Positions 1 to 13,172 are shown, numbered from the stretch's first letter. The stretch: 64,000 bases of DNA from Chrysaora quinquecirrha (GCA_014526335.1 JACTAT010000051.1:2952411-3016410), one strand, 5' to 3'. The notes: generated by a model from the letters alone, not told the origin. Translations and numbers: made by a program.

Positions 1-238
1 ATTATTATTTTGAGGATGAGAACGCCGTTACAAAACCTACTTCCTGGACACTCTAACATCGTTAATTTAGAAACAAAATTAAGAACTACAGGCAAATGGT
101 AATTCTTTCATCAAAAGCCTGTCTTAAAATGGAGTTCTTAAAAGATGGCCTTGCAATTTTGTATCAATGAGCTGACACTGAAATTTATTATTGTCTCAAA
201 TTAACTGGGGAAAACAACAGGAAGAACATAGTACTTGC
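1..238. other. BBS1 intron, nothing recognised
   Basis: Downstream of the last visible BBS1 exon I find no coding match to the rest of BBS1. This is most likely intron continuing past the window edge. Confidence 0.5.
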
Positions 239-913
239 CTTTGTGCTGTAGCAAACTAGCGTTTGATCCATGCAACCAACAATGATTGTTTTTGCTACTC
301 TTTCAAGACCAACGATTTGCGAATGAAGCTCAATAATCAGCTTGCCAGTACGTGAGCCTCTACAAAAACAAAGCAATGATTCATAAATACAGCAGCATAC
401 AAACAAGAAATTAACAATGTATGTAGAAAATAATCAAATTTCTACGATACAGTATTTTTAATTATGTCTCTGGTTGATTCCATCTTTGTGAGTTAAATTC
501 TTTTAACAAAGACACAAAACAAACCTTTTGACATTGTATATCTTGGCATCACGGCATGCAGCAACAATGCGGAATTCAACATCATACAAACCAGAAACAG
601 ATACAAATGAAGGAACGCTTGAAAGGCTCATCTGATATCAATGAAATTTAAAGAGTATTAAAAGAAAGTTAATGTTTAGCAATTTATAAGTTGTTTGGTG
701 TTATATTGATCATTATAACTGCTGATGATGATGATGATCATGATGATGATCATGATGATGACCATGATTGATGATGATCATGATGATCGTGCCTATTTAT
801 GATGATTATGGTGATGAAGATTGTCATAATGATGATTATGATGATGAAGATGATCATACAAACATGATAATCATGATGATGATGACGATGATGATGATTA
901 TATTGACTGGTGG

Positions 914-944
<31 letters not shown>

Positions 945-3900
945 AATGATGATCGTTCCTGTTTATGGTGATAATGGAGATGAAGATTATGAATATAATG
1001 ACCATGATGATGAAGATGATCAAATGATCATAATCATGATCATGATGACGATTATGATGATTATATTGACTGATGGTGATGACCATGACGATGATTGATG
1101 ATGATGAACATGATGATCGTTCCTGTTTAAGTCTAACAGAAAATGGCGCAACTATACTCTGCAGAATATTGGGGCTGATAATGAAAGAAAAGGCTATATC
1201 TGGTTACTGTTAGTAAAAAGAAAGAAAATGAACAATTATTAAAAACGAAAGCAAAACACAAAATTCTTGTACTCATATAACTAGTATTAAAGTAGTAGCT
1301 ATAGGTTTGAACTGTAATGAAATATTCTTTAGTTTTGTATTCTTAACCTTGCTTTTAGTATCTCTAATTTTTTGTTTCTGTATTATTACAACTTTAATTT
1401 GCGGCCCAAACTAGATAAGCTCTGCTTTTTTTGGGTCGCACAGAATACGTATTTTTTATATTAACTTTAATTTTTTGTATTCTGTGAATTTGAAATTGAA
1501 TTGAATTGAGTCCAAAATAACTCACTTTCGCAAGAACAGTGAATGCTTCAGGATCTAGGACATAAATTTCTTTACTTTCTGTTCCAATCACCAAACAACT
1601 TATTCCGTCATCATCTGGAACATTTTTCTTCAGTGTTGCCATGCAAGTGATAACAGTCTGAAATAAGTACAATGAGAATCAATAAGCATTTTTCCATATA
1701 ATGTACTCTGTCATAAGGACTGACTTTGTCGCCTGCCAGTGTCTTAGCCGTTTGACACATCCATCGAGTATCATAGGTCTCCATGAGATAATCGTTAGTC
1801 ATGGGAGTGGACTGGTTATGAAGTTCTTGTCGTTAAGAAGTAAAGAAGCCACTGTGAAAATTTTTTCATTTTTACTGCTGTCACGACAAAACGTTTCACG
1901 ATTTTTGTGCTAGTTGTTGACTCTAAATTTTCTAACCCTTCGAAAAATTGTAGTTCAGGCATTAACAGTGGCGTACCCAAGTGGGGCACAGGGAGCAGTC
2001 ACACCCCAATCATTACCAAGGAAAGTTTTGTATGTGGCCTAAATCTGACACAAAAATGTCTTATAGGATACCCGTTGGATATATTTTATGGATACCAAAT
2101 CCTCTTCAAACTAATTTACAAGGATGAATTCGCCTCTTCAGTCCCCTTTATTTCCTATTATTTAAAACAATAGCTTTTGTCCCTATTCTTTGAACAAACA
2201 GAATGCCCACCCAGCCTACCAAGTCGAAGTTCCTTATAGGGGGTCCTGATGCATACCACACCCTGATGACCTGCAACGTTTGACCTAAGGCTACGTCACT
2301 TGGCATTCACAACGGTTTCCATTTTAAATAAATTCTTAGGTGACTCTATTGTTTTTGCTACTTACTACCACAAGTGAAAGCTCATGCGATGAGTGAAAAT
2401 TATGTTACTGGAAGAGATGCATCTAAAAATACCAAACAGCAACAAGTAATACCTGTCGTCGAAGTTGAGCAAATTGATGAACAGCTACGAAAGATTCTGC
2501 CTCTTCATCACTTAGCTGCAAAAATCTACAAAGAAACGTTACTAGTTCACAAAACAAGAAATACGTAACAAAACAAATGTTATTACTATATTGCTAGTAA
2601 TCCTACAACGCTAGTTATCCTACAAAAATATACGTTGTTACAGGAATTGATCGTTGACTTAGAGGCTAGGATTTGCTTTAAATTTTTCTCATTCTTCTTC
2701 CTTTTCTTTGTAATTTTTCCTCCGGTTTCGAATCTTATGAGACAATTTTAAACCAGCGTAAAGTCAACTCAGCAGCCCATTCTTTAGAGGTTGAATGGAT
2801 AGCCAGGGTCTTCATTTTATAAGCCCAATCTTGGGGCACAAGCTGCAGGTCTCAAACAGCTGTATAGCTGCCTCAATTCCGGAGCTGCATTAGCAAAAAA
2901 ACTGCCTGCTTGCAAGCTATTCAAACAGGCGATTTTCAGCCCAACAATACATAACTATTATTAGGGTTAGGATAAACCCGTATCTAAACTAAAATCTCAG
3001 TAATCTCAGCTTGCTTGCCCATTGCAGTCTGAATTATTGCTTATCGGTAGCTTAACAAAGCTATGCAAGAATCACATTATAGAGTGGACTGGTCGGAATT
3101 TCCTTTGCAATAGACGTTCACTGAATTCATTGGAAGGTATGCAATAAAATCAAAATGATGAAACAGATTGTAATTGTAATTGTACATTGTTTAACGTTAG
3201 TATAGCACAATAGTGATAAACACTAATTCAAACTAACATGAAGCAACTCCACAGATTGCATCAAAGAATCATTTATAACAGAAGGAACACGCACATTTTT
3301 TATTTAAGAACCATGTTTTTATTAAGCTTTTGAACTCTTTGTTCAAAAGCTATGATAGCCATCGAATTAAGTAAAATAATTCTAGCAGCAATGCTTCTAT
3401 TTGTTTTTTAGAGTTGAAAAATGATTAACAGCTACGAAATCGCAATCTTACCTAAGAGATCTTACAGTCAGTGCTGAAGAACCATGCTCATCTCTGGAAA
3501 ATTAAGGAAAAATACATTATTTTTCTTCCTTTCCTCCTTGTGTTGGGTCAATGAAGTACCTTTCATGTACGTTGTTTTAATGTTGAGTTAGCGAGCTTTC
3601 AGTAGCTAAAAAGACAATGAGCAGCATAGCATAACGTCCCCCGTTGGAAACCCAAAATTTGAATGAACCCAGCTGCTCTGTTCAAGGGAAAGATTTCATG
3701 GCTGCAAACATATAAAGAAGTCCAAAAAAGTTAAAAAAAAAACAAGAAATAAAAAAACAAAAAAAATAAAAAAACTAAAAAAACGTCGATAAAAGCCTTG
3801 CACTTTGCATCTTGAGGCAAATGTGCTCAGAACTGTTTGTTCTGAAGTGGGCTTTGAGAAATACCGCCGAAATACCGCTGAAACAGGCAGGACTATAGTT

Positions 3901-6900
3901 TCTGTTCAACCTTTCGTCGCATACCTTATTGATAACAGCATCTCTCTCAGCATTCGTATATCCATTTTATCCTACAAAAAAGAATATAATTATCACGAAT
4001 GGCGAACAAATAAAAACATATAATGACAAATATGTATAATTATGTATGATGCTGAGGAAGGCTTAACATAGCTGAAACATAAAAAAACTCAAACGGGAGG
4101 ACAGCCTCGGGCTGTATGACTTGGAGAGTAACTTGGCGATTTCATTGAGCTATCTAGCTCAGTGAAAACGTCGTTGACTCTCTGACAAGGCTCGAATCCC
4201 ATCTGTTGGGTTAATAAAGAAGATACAGAGTGCAATTTTCTGCTTAGGGTTTGAAAAACGACAATTAGCCAGAGCCTAAACTAGACTTATTACCTTCCTC
4301 CCACTCTTTCGGAAACAGTTTCTAACAACTACAACAACATACAGCTGTTTCCTCAGAGTGGAGTGTGGTTGGAGCGGGGTGGTGGAGTGTGGAGGAGCGT
4401 AGACTACGACGAATGTAATAAGTCTAGGCCTAAATGCCTACGTGATAAGCGATCTTTACCTCTTTAGCTTGGTTCCATAAATCTTTCTCTACAGGATTCA
4501 CCTAAAAGAAAAATTAAGGAAAGAGCTATGCACTACGTATCTAGTCAGAAGTCGAATGGGCAGAGAAATAAAAAAGACTTTAGGCATAGTCAGGCTCAGA
4601 ATGTTTGTGTATAATGGCATTAAAGCACAAAACGTAATCGCAGCTTAGGAAAGGTGGCTAGTGGCAATCTAACGATCGAGGACTTTTCAAAATAGACCTT
4701 TTCAAAGAGGCCTGGGTCATGCGCGACATTTTCTGGAAAATGGTAGACCTTTCCAGTAAAAGGAATCCTCTCTGTGTGCAATGACTGGAATTACGGTTGC
4801 TTTAGGAGAGGTAGTTCAGCAAATTTTGCTCCAAACTCACGAATAATGGAAGAAAAAGAGAGTAAAGGAATCTGTAACAGCAAAAGTTGAAAATATGTGC
4901 AGAAATGCAGGAAACAAGATAAAAGCAACTCACAAAAAGGAAAATACTTCATTAAATGTCTCCTTGAGCAGATATGGTGGCATTTGAAGCCTTTCTTTCA
5001 CTTACGTTTTATTCGAATAAAATGTAAATGTGAAGCAAAATTTGATGCACAACATCTCCTGAAACGACCATAATTCCAGTTGTTGCACGCGGAGAGGGTT
5101 CCCTTTTCCAGAAAAATGTCGCACCCGACCCAGGCTTCTCTGAAAAGGTCCACTAGGCTTGAAAATGAACGAAAACGAATGAAATTGGTATGTCACGCTC
5201 AGACATTCCTCATTTCTTTGTCTATCGCAGAAAGCTTCCAAAATTTCAGGTCATTGGCTTATGAAAGGATAAAGATTTTTCTGGATAATTTAGGCTAGAA
5301 ACAGAGTTTAGAAGGATATATTAACTTAATGATCATACTTACCTCAAGAGGCGGCAATGTAAATTTGAAATAAGGACGTAGATTTTTGTACACATAGATA
5401 TATGGTCCTGATGCAACGGCTACAGCTGTAGAATTAAAAACGGCAAGCAATTAGAAAATCAACATTATGTAAAACAAAGAAAGAAGCAATAAACTTAACG
5501 CAGGACTACAATCATGGTCAGGGGCAACCGGGGGAGGGGCAACCGGGGGCAAACATGGGGGGAGGGGGCAACCGGGTAGCATGTCTGCATGTTTGTTGTC
5601 TCAATAATTTTGGCCATGACTGTAGATCCGCCTTGGTCATATAGCAGCGATGTTGACATAGGATCCACTGCTACTGTATATCAACAAGAAAACTATTTTG
5701 AACAACCCTTCCCCCCAACTCATTTTATAGACATCTCCAGCCAATATTTTGAAAAAAACTAAAGCTTTCCTAGTCGTTTAAACTAGAATAAGTCTCCGAT
5801 TTCGCAGCAATAACATCAAGATAGCAACGCAATGTACTGTACTGAGAGCAACACGCGGCAGTTCAATGACTACAACTACCACGAGGCAGTGCGGGCGTTA
5901 GAACGCCTGCAGTTTAGTAGATGACCAACAAAAATAGTATCATATGTTAGAGATTAGATACCAGGTGTGCGTGGTTCATTTAGATCCATATAGAAGGTAC
6001 AAACTGCTGTAGGAAGATCAATAATGGTGCTCTCAGTCATAACTGTTGTGCCTGAAATGAAGATTCAAAATGATTATTAAGTTATGAAGTTCTTGATTTG
6101 AAATTCACTGATGAAGATCACATAAATGTTGGCAAACATGCTATACAGCGTAGACGTTAAACTGCCATACAGCCTGGTATACTGGTTTTAGGTGACGTTA
6201 AACGACGTTAAACTGCGATACAGGCAGGTATCTGGTTATATGTGTACTGCCACATAGCCTGGTTTACTGGTTATACGTGACGTTAAACGATGTTAAACTG
6301 CCATACAGCCCGTTATACTGGTTATACGTGACGTTAAACGATGTTAAACTGCCATACAGCCCGGTAAACTGGTTATACGTGACGTTAAACGATGTTAAAC
6401 TGCCATACAGCCCGTTATACTGGTTATACGTGACGTCACGATGTTAAACTGCCATACAGCCCGGTAAACTGGTTATACGTGACGTTAAACGATGTTAAAC
6501 TGCCATACAGCCCGGTATACTGGTTATACGTGACGTTAAACGATGTTAAACTGCCATACAGCCCGGTAAACTGGTTATACGTGACGTTAAACGATGTTAA
6601 ACTGCCATACAGCCCGTTATACTGGTTATACGTGACGTTAAACGATGTTAAACTGCCATACAGCCCGGTAAACTGGTTATAGGTGACGTTAAACGATGTT
6701 AAACTGCCATACAGCCCGGTAAACTGGTTATACGTGACGTTAAACGATGTTAAACTGCCATACAGCCCGTTATACTGGTTATACGTGACGTCACGATGTT
6801 AAACTGCCATACAGCCCGGTAAACTGGTTATACGTGACGTTAAACGATGTTAAACTGCCATACAGCCCGGTAAACTGGTTATACGTGACGTTAAACGATG

Positions 6901-9815
6901 TTAAACTGCCATACAGCCCGTTATACTGGTTATACGTGACGTCACGATGTTAAACTGCCATACAGCCCGGTAAACTGGTTATACGTGACGTTAAACGATG
7001 TTAAACTGCCATACAGCCCGTTATACTGGTTATACGTGACGTCACGATGTTAAACTGCCATACAGCCCGGTATACTGGTTATAGGTGACGTTAAACGATG
7101 TTAAACTGCCACATAGCCTGGTTTACTGGTTATAGGTGACGTTAAACGATGTTAAACTGCCACATAGCCTGGTTTACTGGTTATACGTGACGTCACGATG
7201 TTAAACTGCCATACAGCCCGGTAAACTGGTTATACGTGACATTAAACGACGTTAAACAACCATGCAGCCTGGTATACTGGTTATAGATGGCGTGCTATTC
7301 ATGATACTAAGGATGCGTCCTTTTGGAACCTCTTTTTCCGCGTCTTCTTTTTTCTGGAGTCTTCCGAGAGATCGAAAGCCCGTTCTTTTGGACAACTGTC
7401 GGGAAAATCGGAGACTTTGGAGGCCACAAATTCTCCTAACGTCAGAGCTGGAAGATTTCTGAGACTTTGCAGAGGAATCGTTTTAAATCAACTTCTCTAA
7501 GGGAGGTTCTTTGGGACCTTTTTGGGCGTCTTTTTTTTCCGGGAATTTTCCAAGAGATCGAAAGCCCGTTCTTTTGGTTAACTCAGGGGAAAATCGGGGA
7601 CTTTTGAGGCGCAAAACTTTCCTGACTCCAGACCTTGAAGATTTCGCAGACGCGTTTTCAAATCAATTTCTCTCTAAAGTATTTCGTTTTTCAAGAAAGG
7701 GTGTTCTTTTGCGTCTGGAAACGAAAGCCTCTGAAGTCTATTTTCCGAAATTCAGAAAAGAAAAAAGTCCCGAAAGAACACAACCTAATTTATAAAAAAA
7801 CAACGATGGTTTATGGACAGATTTTCCTTCGATTCGTTGAATAGAAAAGCGAATTCGAATTCGAACTGTCGGCAATCTGACGAATCATTCGATCCATGAT
7901 CCATATGTACGTCAACTTTCGAATTTGACAAAATTTTGATCGAGAATGGAAAGCCTGCCGATTTTAAGCCTGCTGCACACGTTGAGAATTTTGCTGAGCA
8001 AAATGCCACGAATGGGACGAATGGCCCTTTGCAGAAGGTTAAGAGAAGATCGAAGGAACGCACCCTTAATGGAGTAGCGGTCGAACTTTCTTTCTTCATC
8101 TCGTACATCCATTATTTACTCCTTGTGCTTGTAATTTATTTCCTAAATAATACAACACCATAAAAAGTAGCTGTAACTCAAGGAACATCTGTCTCACCTT
8201 TGAAAACTTTCAGCTTCATGTTATAAACTCCAGTGCCAAGATCAGCTACAACCAACTATTGAAAGATCAATCAGTCAATCAAACTACAATCAACTACATG
8301 ATGACACAGGCAATCAGTTGTCAATCAATGAATCATACAATTAATTAAACAACTATTCAACTGATGAAATTGATCAACCAGTAACAACCAGATAGCAGTA
8401 ATCAATTAATCAACCAATCATGTGATCAATCAACAAATCAATAATTTTAGACAATAAATCAGTCAAGCAAGCAATCCCTTTTTGATCAGGAAAACAACTA
8501 CATGATCAAGCAGGAAATCAATTCAAAACAATCAATCAATAATCACAATGAATCAAGCAATCACTTGACCTAGGAAATCATACAATCAAACAGTGGCCTA
8601 CACAAGGGAGGAATAGGGGGTTCAGACCTAGACTTATTACCTGAGTCCCAGTTATCGCTCACCAGACCGAGACTACACCAAACCGAGATCGCTCAAACTG
8701 GGACTCATAATATTACGGACATTTTCTGGGACTGGCGGGAACAAAAAATTGTTCCCCGTTGAAACGAGGCTGGTTCGTTGCCTCGTCACAACAAAATATA
8801 CGAGCCCTATTCGGCAGCCGATTTAGTACTAAATCTCGCAAAAAGTTTTGAACAAATATCGAAAAAGCTGGATTGGTAAGAGCTTTCTGCAAAAAAAATA
8901 GTAAGTTAAGTTTTAACACAAAGAAACATTGTTTTTCACGGCGTTTTAGACCCGGTAAATTTAGGCCATTACAACCATTTACCGTTGCCATCACTGTCAC
9001 CATGGTAATTTGAGAACGAGGCAGAAAAAGTAAGTCCAGAAAGATAACCGTTCGATTATGAGTCGTAGTTTGAGCGTCTAGGCGATTCATTTCAATAGCG
9101 ATAACTACGACTCAGGTAATAAGTCTAGTTCAGACCCCCACTTTTCTGGTCCTCAAGATTTGTCCAAAAACATAAATATCATGTGGGGGGGAAAAAGGGT
9201 GCTTCCCCGCATTTGTAAGATTTTGAAGGGTGTGGTCTGAAAAATTTTTTCCAGACCTCCCCACTACTTCAGACATGAGATACGCCGCTGATACCCAACC
9301 AATTCAATCAAACCAAATTCATACTATCTCTATGTTCTATGCAAACTTTCTGAGTCCTGAATACAAAATTAACAATAGAGGAAATTAATTTTTCCAAAAA
9401 CTCACTTTGAAATCTCCATCAGCATGAAGATCTGCCAAAGCTAGAAGTGAAAAAAAGAAATGTGTTAAGAAGTGTTAAAACAAGAAAACAAGTAGAGACT
9501 TTTTTCTTACACCTGATTATACCTGTAAAGTGTGCACTGTTAGATGAAATTGCAGATGTACAGTGCAAAGAAATTACTGGTGAAAGAGGGCAAAACAGTT
9601 TTAACAATGGACTGTCAGCACAAAAACAGTATACCAATAGGTGCATTGGTGCACCAGATGATTAATACTATGGTGCATCACTCAGGCACTCACACTATGC
9701 AGACTGGCTTTTATTTGAGGTATTTCACATACCTGTACATGCAGTAAGAGTATAAAGAGATGCCACTGGGTTGTAATGTGCATTCAGCCATGCGGACTGT
9801 CCATCTTTCATGCTG
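239..9815 (-). CDS. BBS1: Bardet-Biedl syndrome 1 protein (BBSome subunit), 5' exons; 3' part outside window
   Basis: BBS1 is a beta-propeller subunit of the BBSome, the coat that sorts membrane proteins into and out of cilia. Twelve exons join in phase, 5' to 3': 9733-9815, 9406-9440, 8198-8255, 5962-6051, 5343-5425, 4460-4501, 3925-3971, 3452-3493, 2453-2525, 1526-1657, 525-631 and 239-359. Together they follow the BBS1 family order, with landmarks [43 protein letters not shown], the MLREML helix, [28 protein letters not shown] and [14 protein letters not shown]. Every junction has AG acceptors and GT donors except the donor beside 239, which is GC (AG|GCAAGT). The reading ends near the middle of the family length, so the C-terminal half lies off the left edge. 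The extreme N-terminus is not settled: the ATG in 9733-9815 lies three codons into the exon and an earlier exon may exist. The open frame is clean and family identity is near certain. Confidence 0.94.
721..1110. repeat. GAT/ATG-rich degenerate microsatellite
   Basis: About 390 bp dominated by GAT and ATG triplets, with a longer, roughly 180-bp imperfect unit visible twice: the stretch around a 'gatcgtgcctattta' block recurs as 'gatcgttcctgttta'. It lies in a BBS1 intron. The open frames rich in Met, Asp and His that cross it are composition artefacts. Confidence 0.85.
1395..1515. repeat. Dispersed repeat tail ending in (GAATT)n
   Basis: A block with 'agataagctctgctt' and 'gggtcgc' followed by a GAATT-type tail matches 48750-48890 closely. 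The simple pentamer tail resembles the 3' end of CR1/L2-like LINEs or of SINEs mobilised by them. The assignment to that class is inference. Confidence 0.6.
3165..3345. repeat. Dispersed repeat, copy 1 (starts with TAATTG units)
   Basis: Begins with a few TAATTG units and continues through 'actaattcaaactaacatgaag' and 'gcatcaaagaatcatttata'. The same order is found at 26120-26300 after a much longer TAATTG array. The family is not recognised. Confidence 0.65.
3994..4215 (+). repeat. tRNA-derived SINE, family A, copy 1
   Basis: Contains an A-box-like 'ctagctcagtgaaaacg' and a B-box-like 'ggctcgaatccc' about 35 bp apart, preceded by a conserved non-tRNA head ('gggctgtatgacttggagag'). Copies 2 and 3 of the same family lie on the minus strand near 23.3 and 24.1 kb. 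It sits in a BBS1 intron, antisense to the gene. Confidence 0.75.
4281..4431. repeat. MITE with TAGACTTATTAC ends, short copy
   Basis: Starts 'ctagacttattac' and ends 'gtaataagtctag', a clear terminal inverted repeat around about 125 bp. Other members of this family lie at 8628-9128, 13527-13671, 61447-61596 and 63149-63358. Confidence 0.75.
4690..5160. repeat. Foldback element with about 95-bp inverted ends
   Basis: The left end (ccttttcaaagaggcctggg..., gcgacattttctggaaaa..., tgactggaattacgg) is found inverted at the right end (ccataattccagttg..., ttccagaaaaatgtcgc, acccaggcttctctgaaaagg). It lies in a BBS1 intron and has no coding capacity. Related end sequence appears inside the dispersed repeats near 11.5 and 12.97 kb. 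Confidence 0.7.
6148..7280. repeat. 51-bp minisatellite, about 22 copies
   Basis: Tandem units of about 51 bp of the form 'gttaaactgccatacagccc' plus 'ggtaaactggttatacgtga' plus 'cgttaaacgat'. Unit variants differ at the 'cggtaaac'/'cgttatac'/'tggtttac' position. Five units are shortened so that they create a perfect TGACGTCA palindrome (6431, 6786, 6937, 7037, 7188). The array lies wholly within the BBS1 intron between exons 5962-6051 and 8198-8255. The 67-residue repetitive open frame inside it is not a gene. Confidence 0.95.
7300..7800. repeat. Degenerate tandem duplication, about 195-bp unit
   Basis: Blocks such as 'gagatcgaaagcccgttctt' recur at about 7371 and 7554, with a more diverged third unit near 7690. 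It is non-coding and part of the same BBS1 intron. Confidence 0.6.
8260..8600. repeat. CAATCAAT-rich low-complexity tract
   Basis: Repeated 'caatcaatcaa'-like words over about 340 bp in the BBS1 intron upstream of exon 8198-8255. Confidence 0.75.
8628..9128. repeat. MITE with TAGACTTATTAC ends, long copy
   Basis: Left end 'ctagacttattacctgagtc' and right end 'gactcaggtaataagtctag' are perfect inverted repeats around a 500-bp non-coding core. The 125-residue minus-strand open frame inside has no recognisable similarity and I do not call it. Confidence 0.85.
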
Positions 9816-11494
9816 CTAAAAAGAAAGATCTAGTTTAGTTACTCTTGAGCTTTTTAAATGCAAAAATTTTCAACAGTAGTAGAAATACTAGGCATGTGAT
9901 ATATACAATACAAATATGTTGCACAGCCTCTCTCCTTTTACTGGGGCCATCAGAAGCGGAATGGCTGGGGGAGCCCTCCAATAACAATAGTAACAAAACA
10001 AAAGTATGATGTCATAAAATCATTACGTCATCAAATACTTTTCAGTTGTTTAGCCCCCAATCTGAGCTTCCTTCCCACATCACAGCCTTGTTTTACTATA
10101 AATTATGGTTAAAGCAATCGGTGGACATGAAATGAAACTGCAGCTACCTGCAATCATATAGTACTTTCTAAGGTAACTTACACCAAATTAAATAAGTGGT
10201 GAAAAACAACACAGGCATCCATCAAGCAAAAAGATATACGTACCGGTAATAATTCATTATACTTTTATTGATTGACAAAGATACACAAGAAAAGAAAACT
10301 TTCTTTTGAAAAAATGGTCTTTAGTGGTGGTTAATAGCCCAAGTCTTCCTTTGCATAGTTCATGAAGAGATAATCAACAAAAGCTGACGTTATCAGAAAT
10401 GTGTGGCCTAAAAAATCTTGTCTGGCCTAAAATCCTTGCTTTGGCCAAAAATAGCAACACTAGCCCATATTATATCTAACAAAATTTCGCTTTACCTATG
10501 CTCTGATCCAGGTTCTTGCTTATCTGTATCTTCGTTGCTCTTTACAGCTGTCATTATTGGAGATTTCGGGAAACTTATCTCCCACAAATCTTGCTACTTA
10601 GTTCAAATCTGATAGAAAAACGAGAAATGTTCTCTCTTCTCTTTGGTGTAAGGAACCCAAATGTAAGGAACCCACCCAAACCACACACCATAACAACAGG
10701 CACTAATAGTAATAATACTTCATGTAACAGCGCAAATTGAGGCAATTCAATTCAATTGGGGTGCTCCGCCCAGATGGTTCACAAGACACAAAAATCAAAG
10801 CCAAAGCCGCGGTGCAAAAGGGGCAAAAACGATGTCGCAAAATAGCATTTCACATGTCTTCATGGTCTACAGTTATCTTTTACTGATCGAGCGACCTCAT
10901 GTGTTCAATGCTTTTCCACATTTTCCTGGTTACTTGTGCATTATTTTTCGTTTTAATAAGATTACTTATTTTTGTATAATTTAAATTCATTAGAGATAAC
11001 TAAAGTTCGGCTTTTCGGCGGAACTATTGAGCTTACGGGATAAAAATATCAGCTTTACTCTTGCTTCCAGTCGCTTCCAGTAATTCAATCAATTAATTCA
11101 GTCACAGTACTGTATAACCAGCCTAACCAAACAGCTTATCTAGCAAGAGGAAATCACTGAAAATTGAGCCATTTCTCAGTGAACACGAGGCGGAGGTCTA
11201 TCCAAACAGAGAGGAAAATTATTCATTTTTCCGATTCCATGCTATTTCAAATTCATCAGAAGACCACAGAATAGGGATTGGGTTGCGAAACGACCCGGCC
11301 GCAGTAGCCCAGGGCTGTAGGAACGGAAAAATTGTTTGAGGAGGCAGCATCGATCTTCAAACAATAGGAGCAATTGGCAACCATACAACTAATACATCAA
11401 AACAATGGATTTCATAAATATTTGGGAGGGACACCAGTCCGACCTGCCCCCAGTGCCTACGAGCCTGCAGTCACCTCAGAAAAGGTAGTGTAGC
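9816..11494. other. BBS1 upstream region, no confident gene
   Basis: The 5' flank of the first visible BBS1 exon. It should hold the promoter and possibly a short first exon, but I cannot identify either. The open frames here are short and unsupported. Confidence 0.4.
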
Positions 11495-11712
11495 AAACTT
11501 CGATTTTCCAGAAAATGTCACCTCGACCCAGGCTCTTTTGACGCGACGCGAAGGTCTATTCATTCAAATTATATTATGATTAGGAATAAATGGCTGAATG
11601 AGATAAAAATATATGGTTCGAGTTGACGAATATTCAAGTTATTGAGGGCTCGAGTTAGTATCTTATAGCAAGCGTTTGGGAACCCGGAAAGGTTCTAAAA
11701 GAATACAAAAAT
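11495..11712. repeat. Dispersed repeat, copy 1 of a nearby pair
   Basis: Runs from 'ttccagaaaatgtc' through 'acccaggctc', 'aataaatggctgaa', 'gggctcgagttagtatctta' and 'gggaacccggaaaggttct'. It is highly similar to 12966-13172 in the same orientation, about 1.47 kb apart. The family is not recognised. Confidence 0.7.
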
Positions 11713-12965
11713 CGAGTTATTGAAAGTTGCAAAGTTCAAGTTAGGGAATGATTCGACTGTTTAGACAATCTTCGGGCGCGCTGCGGTTAAGAAGAAACAA
11801 GAAAATCGCGCCCTCCTCTTATCAAGGTCAGTGCTGTGAAACCTCTACTTTCAATTGTCACCGCCTCACCGCCGCGGATATTCCAGACCAGATATAACTC
11901 CATGTTCGAACTGACAAGCGTTTTCCGTGGAAATTGTGTTCCGATCGCAGCAGTACTGGCTTTGTTACTTCCAATAACATTGAAAGTTCAGACAATTCCA
12001 TCTAAAATTGACTAGGTCGACGCTGTCGAAACGAGACTTTTGTCGGAATCAATCTTTGAGAACACCGAAATGGGTGATTTCTCCATCCGCAAACAGTCTG
12101 AAGGTTTTTTATCAACAAAAAACAACTCAAATTCTGCTGAATTTGCTTCCTTTGCGATTAGCATCATTTTAAACAAATCAGCTGCTTTGTTGCTTTGCAC
12201 TCTTTACTATTCAGACCTTTACATCCTCTTGCGCAGCTCCGGGTACACTGTTTGAATAATAATTAGATAACACACTAACAAGGTTCTCGCTAAATTTTAA
12301 TGCTCTAAGTCCACGCGAGAACCAATGAAATCAAGAAACTGCGGGATGTTTTTGCGACCTGTCTTTTCTATGATTTTCTAGATCTTCTGAATCCATTGCA
12401 TTGACTCAAGACCTTTCAATTCTTGGACTGGCTAACAAAATCAAACCAATCGCTGACAAACCAATGGTGGAAGCTGCTGGAGAACTTAAAGGCTATGGAG
12501 CCTAGGAACCCAGCACCTGAAAGCCCCTCCCAGTGGCGATTTCAAAAAAAATCAACAAGGGGGGCTCTGCGAATGGCGTCGTAAGAGGGGGTCTAGGTTC
12601 TTGTGACCGCACCCATATTCTAGTCGATAAAAATTTGATAACCAAGTGCTTAATCAACAAAACCGTATTGCCATCCCCTGCTAATTAATTTTTGAAAAAT
12701 TCCCGACCCCCAACACTTTTTAGGACTTCCCACTTTTAAGATTTGCATTAATATTTGTGTCTATATTTTTTACTTATTTCACAATGAATTACTAGATATG
12801 AATTTCACTTATACACTCTATTTGATCTATTTGATTGTTAGAACTCATGGATTGCATGAATTTGTAGTACAGAGCCTGTTCGCGATGTACTTTCAGCAAT
12901 TTGATTACAAAGACTGACAAACAAATTCCAACCCCCCGTTTTTTAGCACGTTTCCAGATGTCCAC
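11713..12965. other. Intergenic, nothing recognised
   Basis: No exon with flanking splice sites or family similarity was seen. The complementary open frames around 12012-12255 overlap each other on both strands and neither resembles a known protein. Confidence 0.4.
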
Positions 12966-13172
12966 AATCTTCCAGAAAAATGTCGCGTCGACCCAGGCTC
13001 CTTTGACGCAACGCGAAGGTCTAGTCATTCAAAATATATTATCATTAGAAATAAATGGCTGAGAAATAAAGATTTAGTTCGAGGTGACGAATATTCAAAT
13101 TATCAAGGGCTCGAGTTAGTATCTTATGAGTAAGCGTTCGGGAACCCGGAAAGGTTCTAAAAGAATACAAAA
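12966..13172. repeat. Dispersed repeat, copy 2 of a nearby pair
   Basis: Direct copy of the repeat at 11495-11712, sharing 'gggctcgagttagtatctta' and 'gggaacccggaaaggttct' with several substitutions and small indels. Confidence 0.7.

Noticed and set aside
768..1098. Asp/Met-rich and His-rich frames
   Set aside because: Translations of the GAT microsatellite in a BBS1 intron.
6109..6122. CTGATGA word as a hammerhead
   Set aside because: No following stem and GAAA in register; a chance match.
6148..7280. Possible CRISPR array
   Set aside because: Units are contiguous without unique spacers and lie in an intron of a eukaryotic gene; it is a minisatellite.
8713..9090. 125-residue minus-strand frame
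   Set aside because: Entirely inside the MITE at 8628-9128; no known domain.
12012..12255. Overlapping frames on both strands
   Set aside because: Neither strand has splice context or similarity, and it was not usable as a BBS1 first exon.
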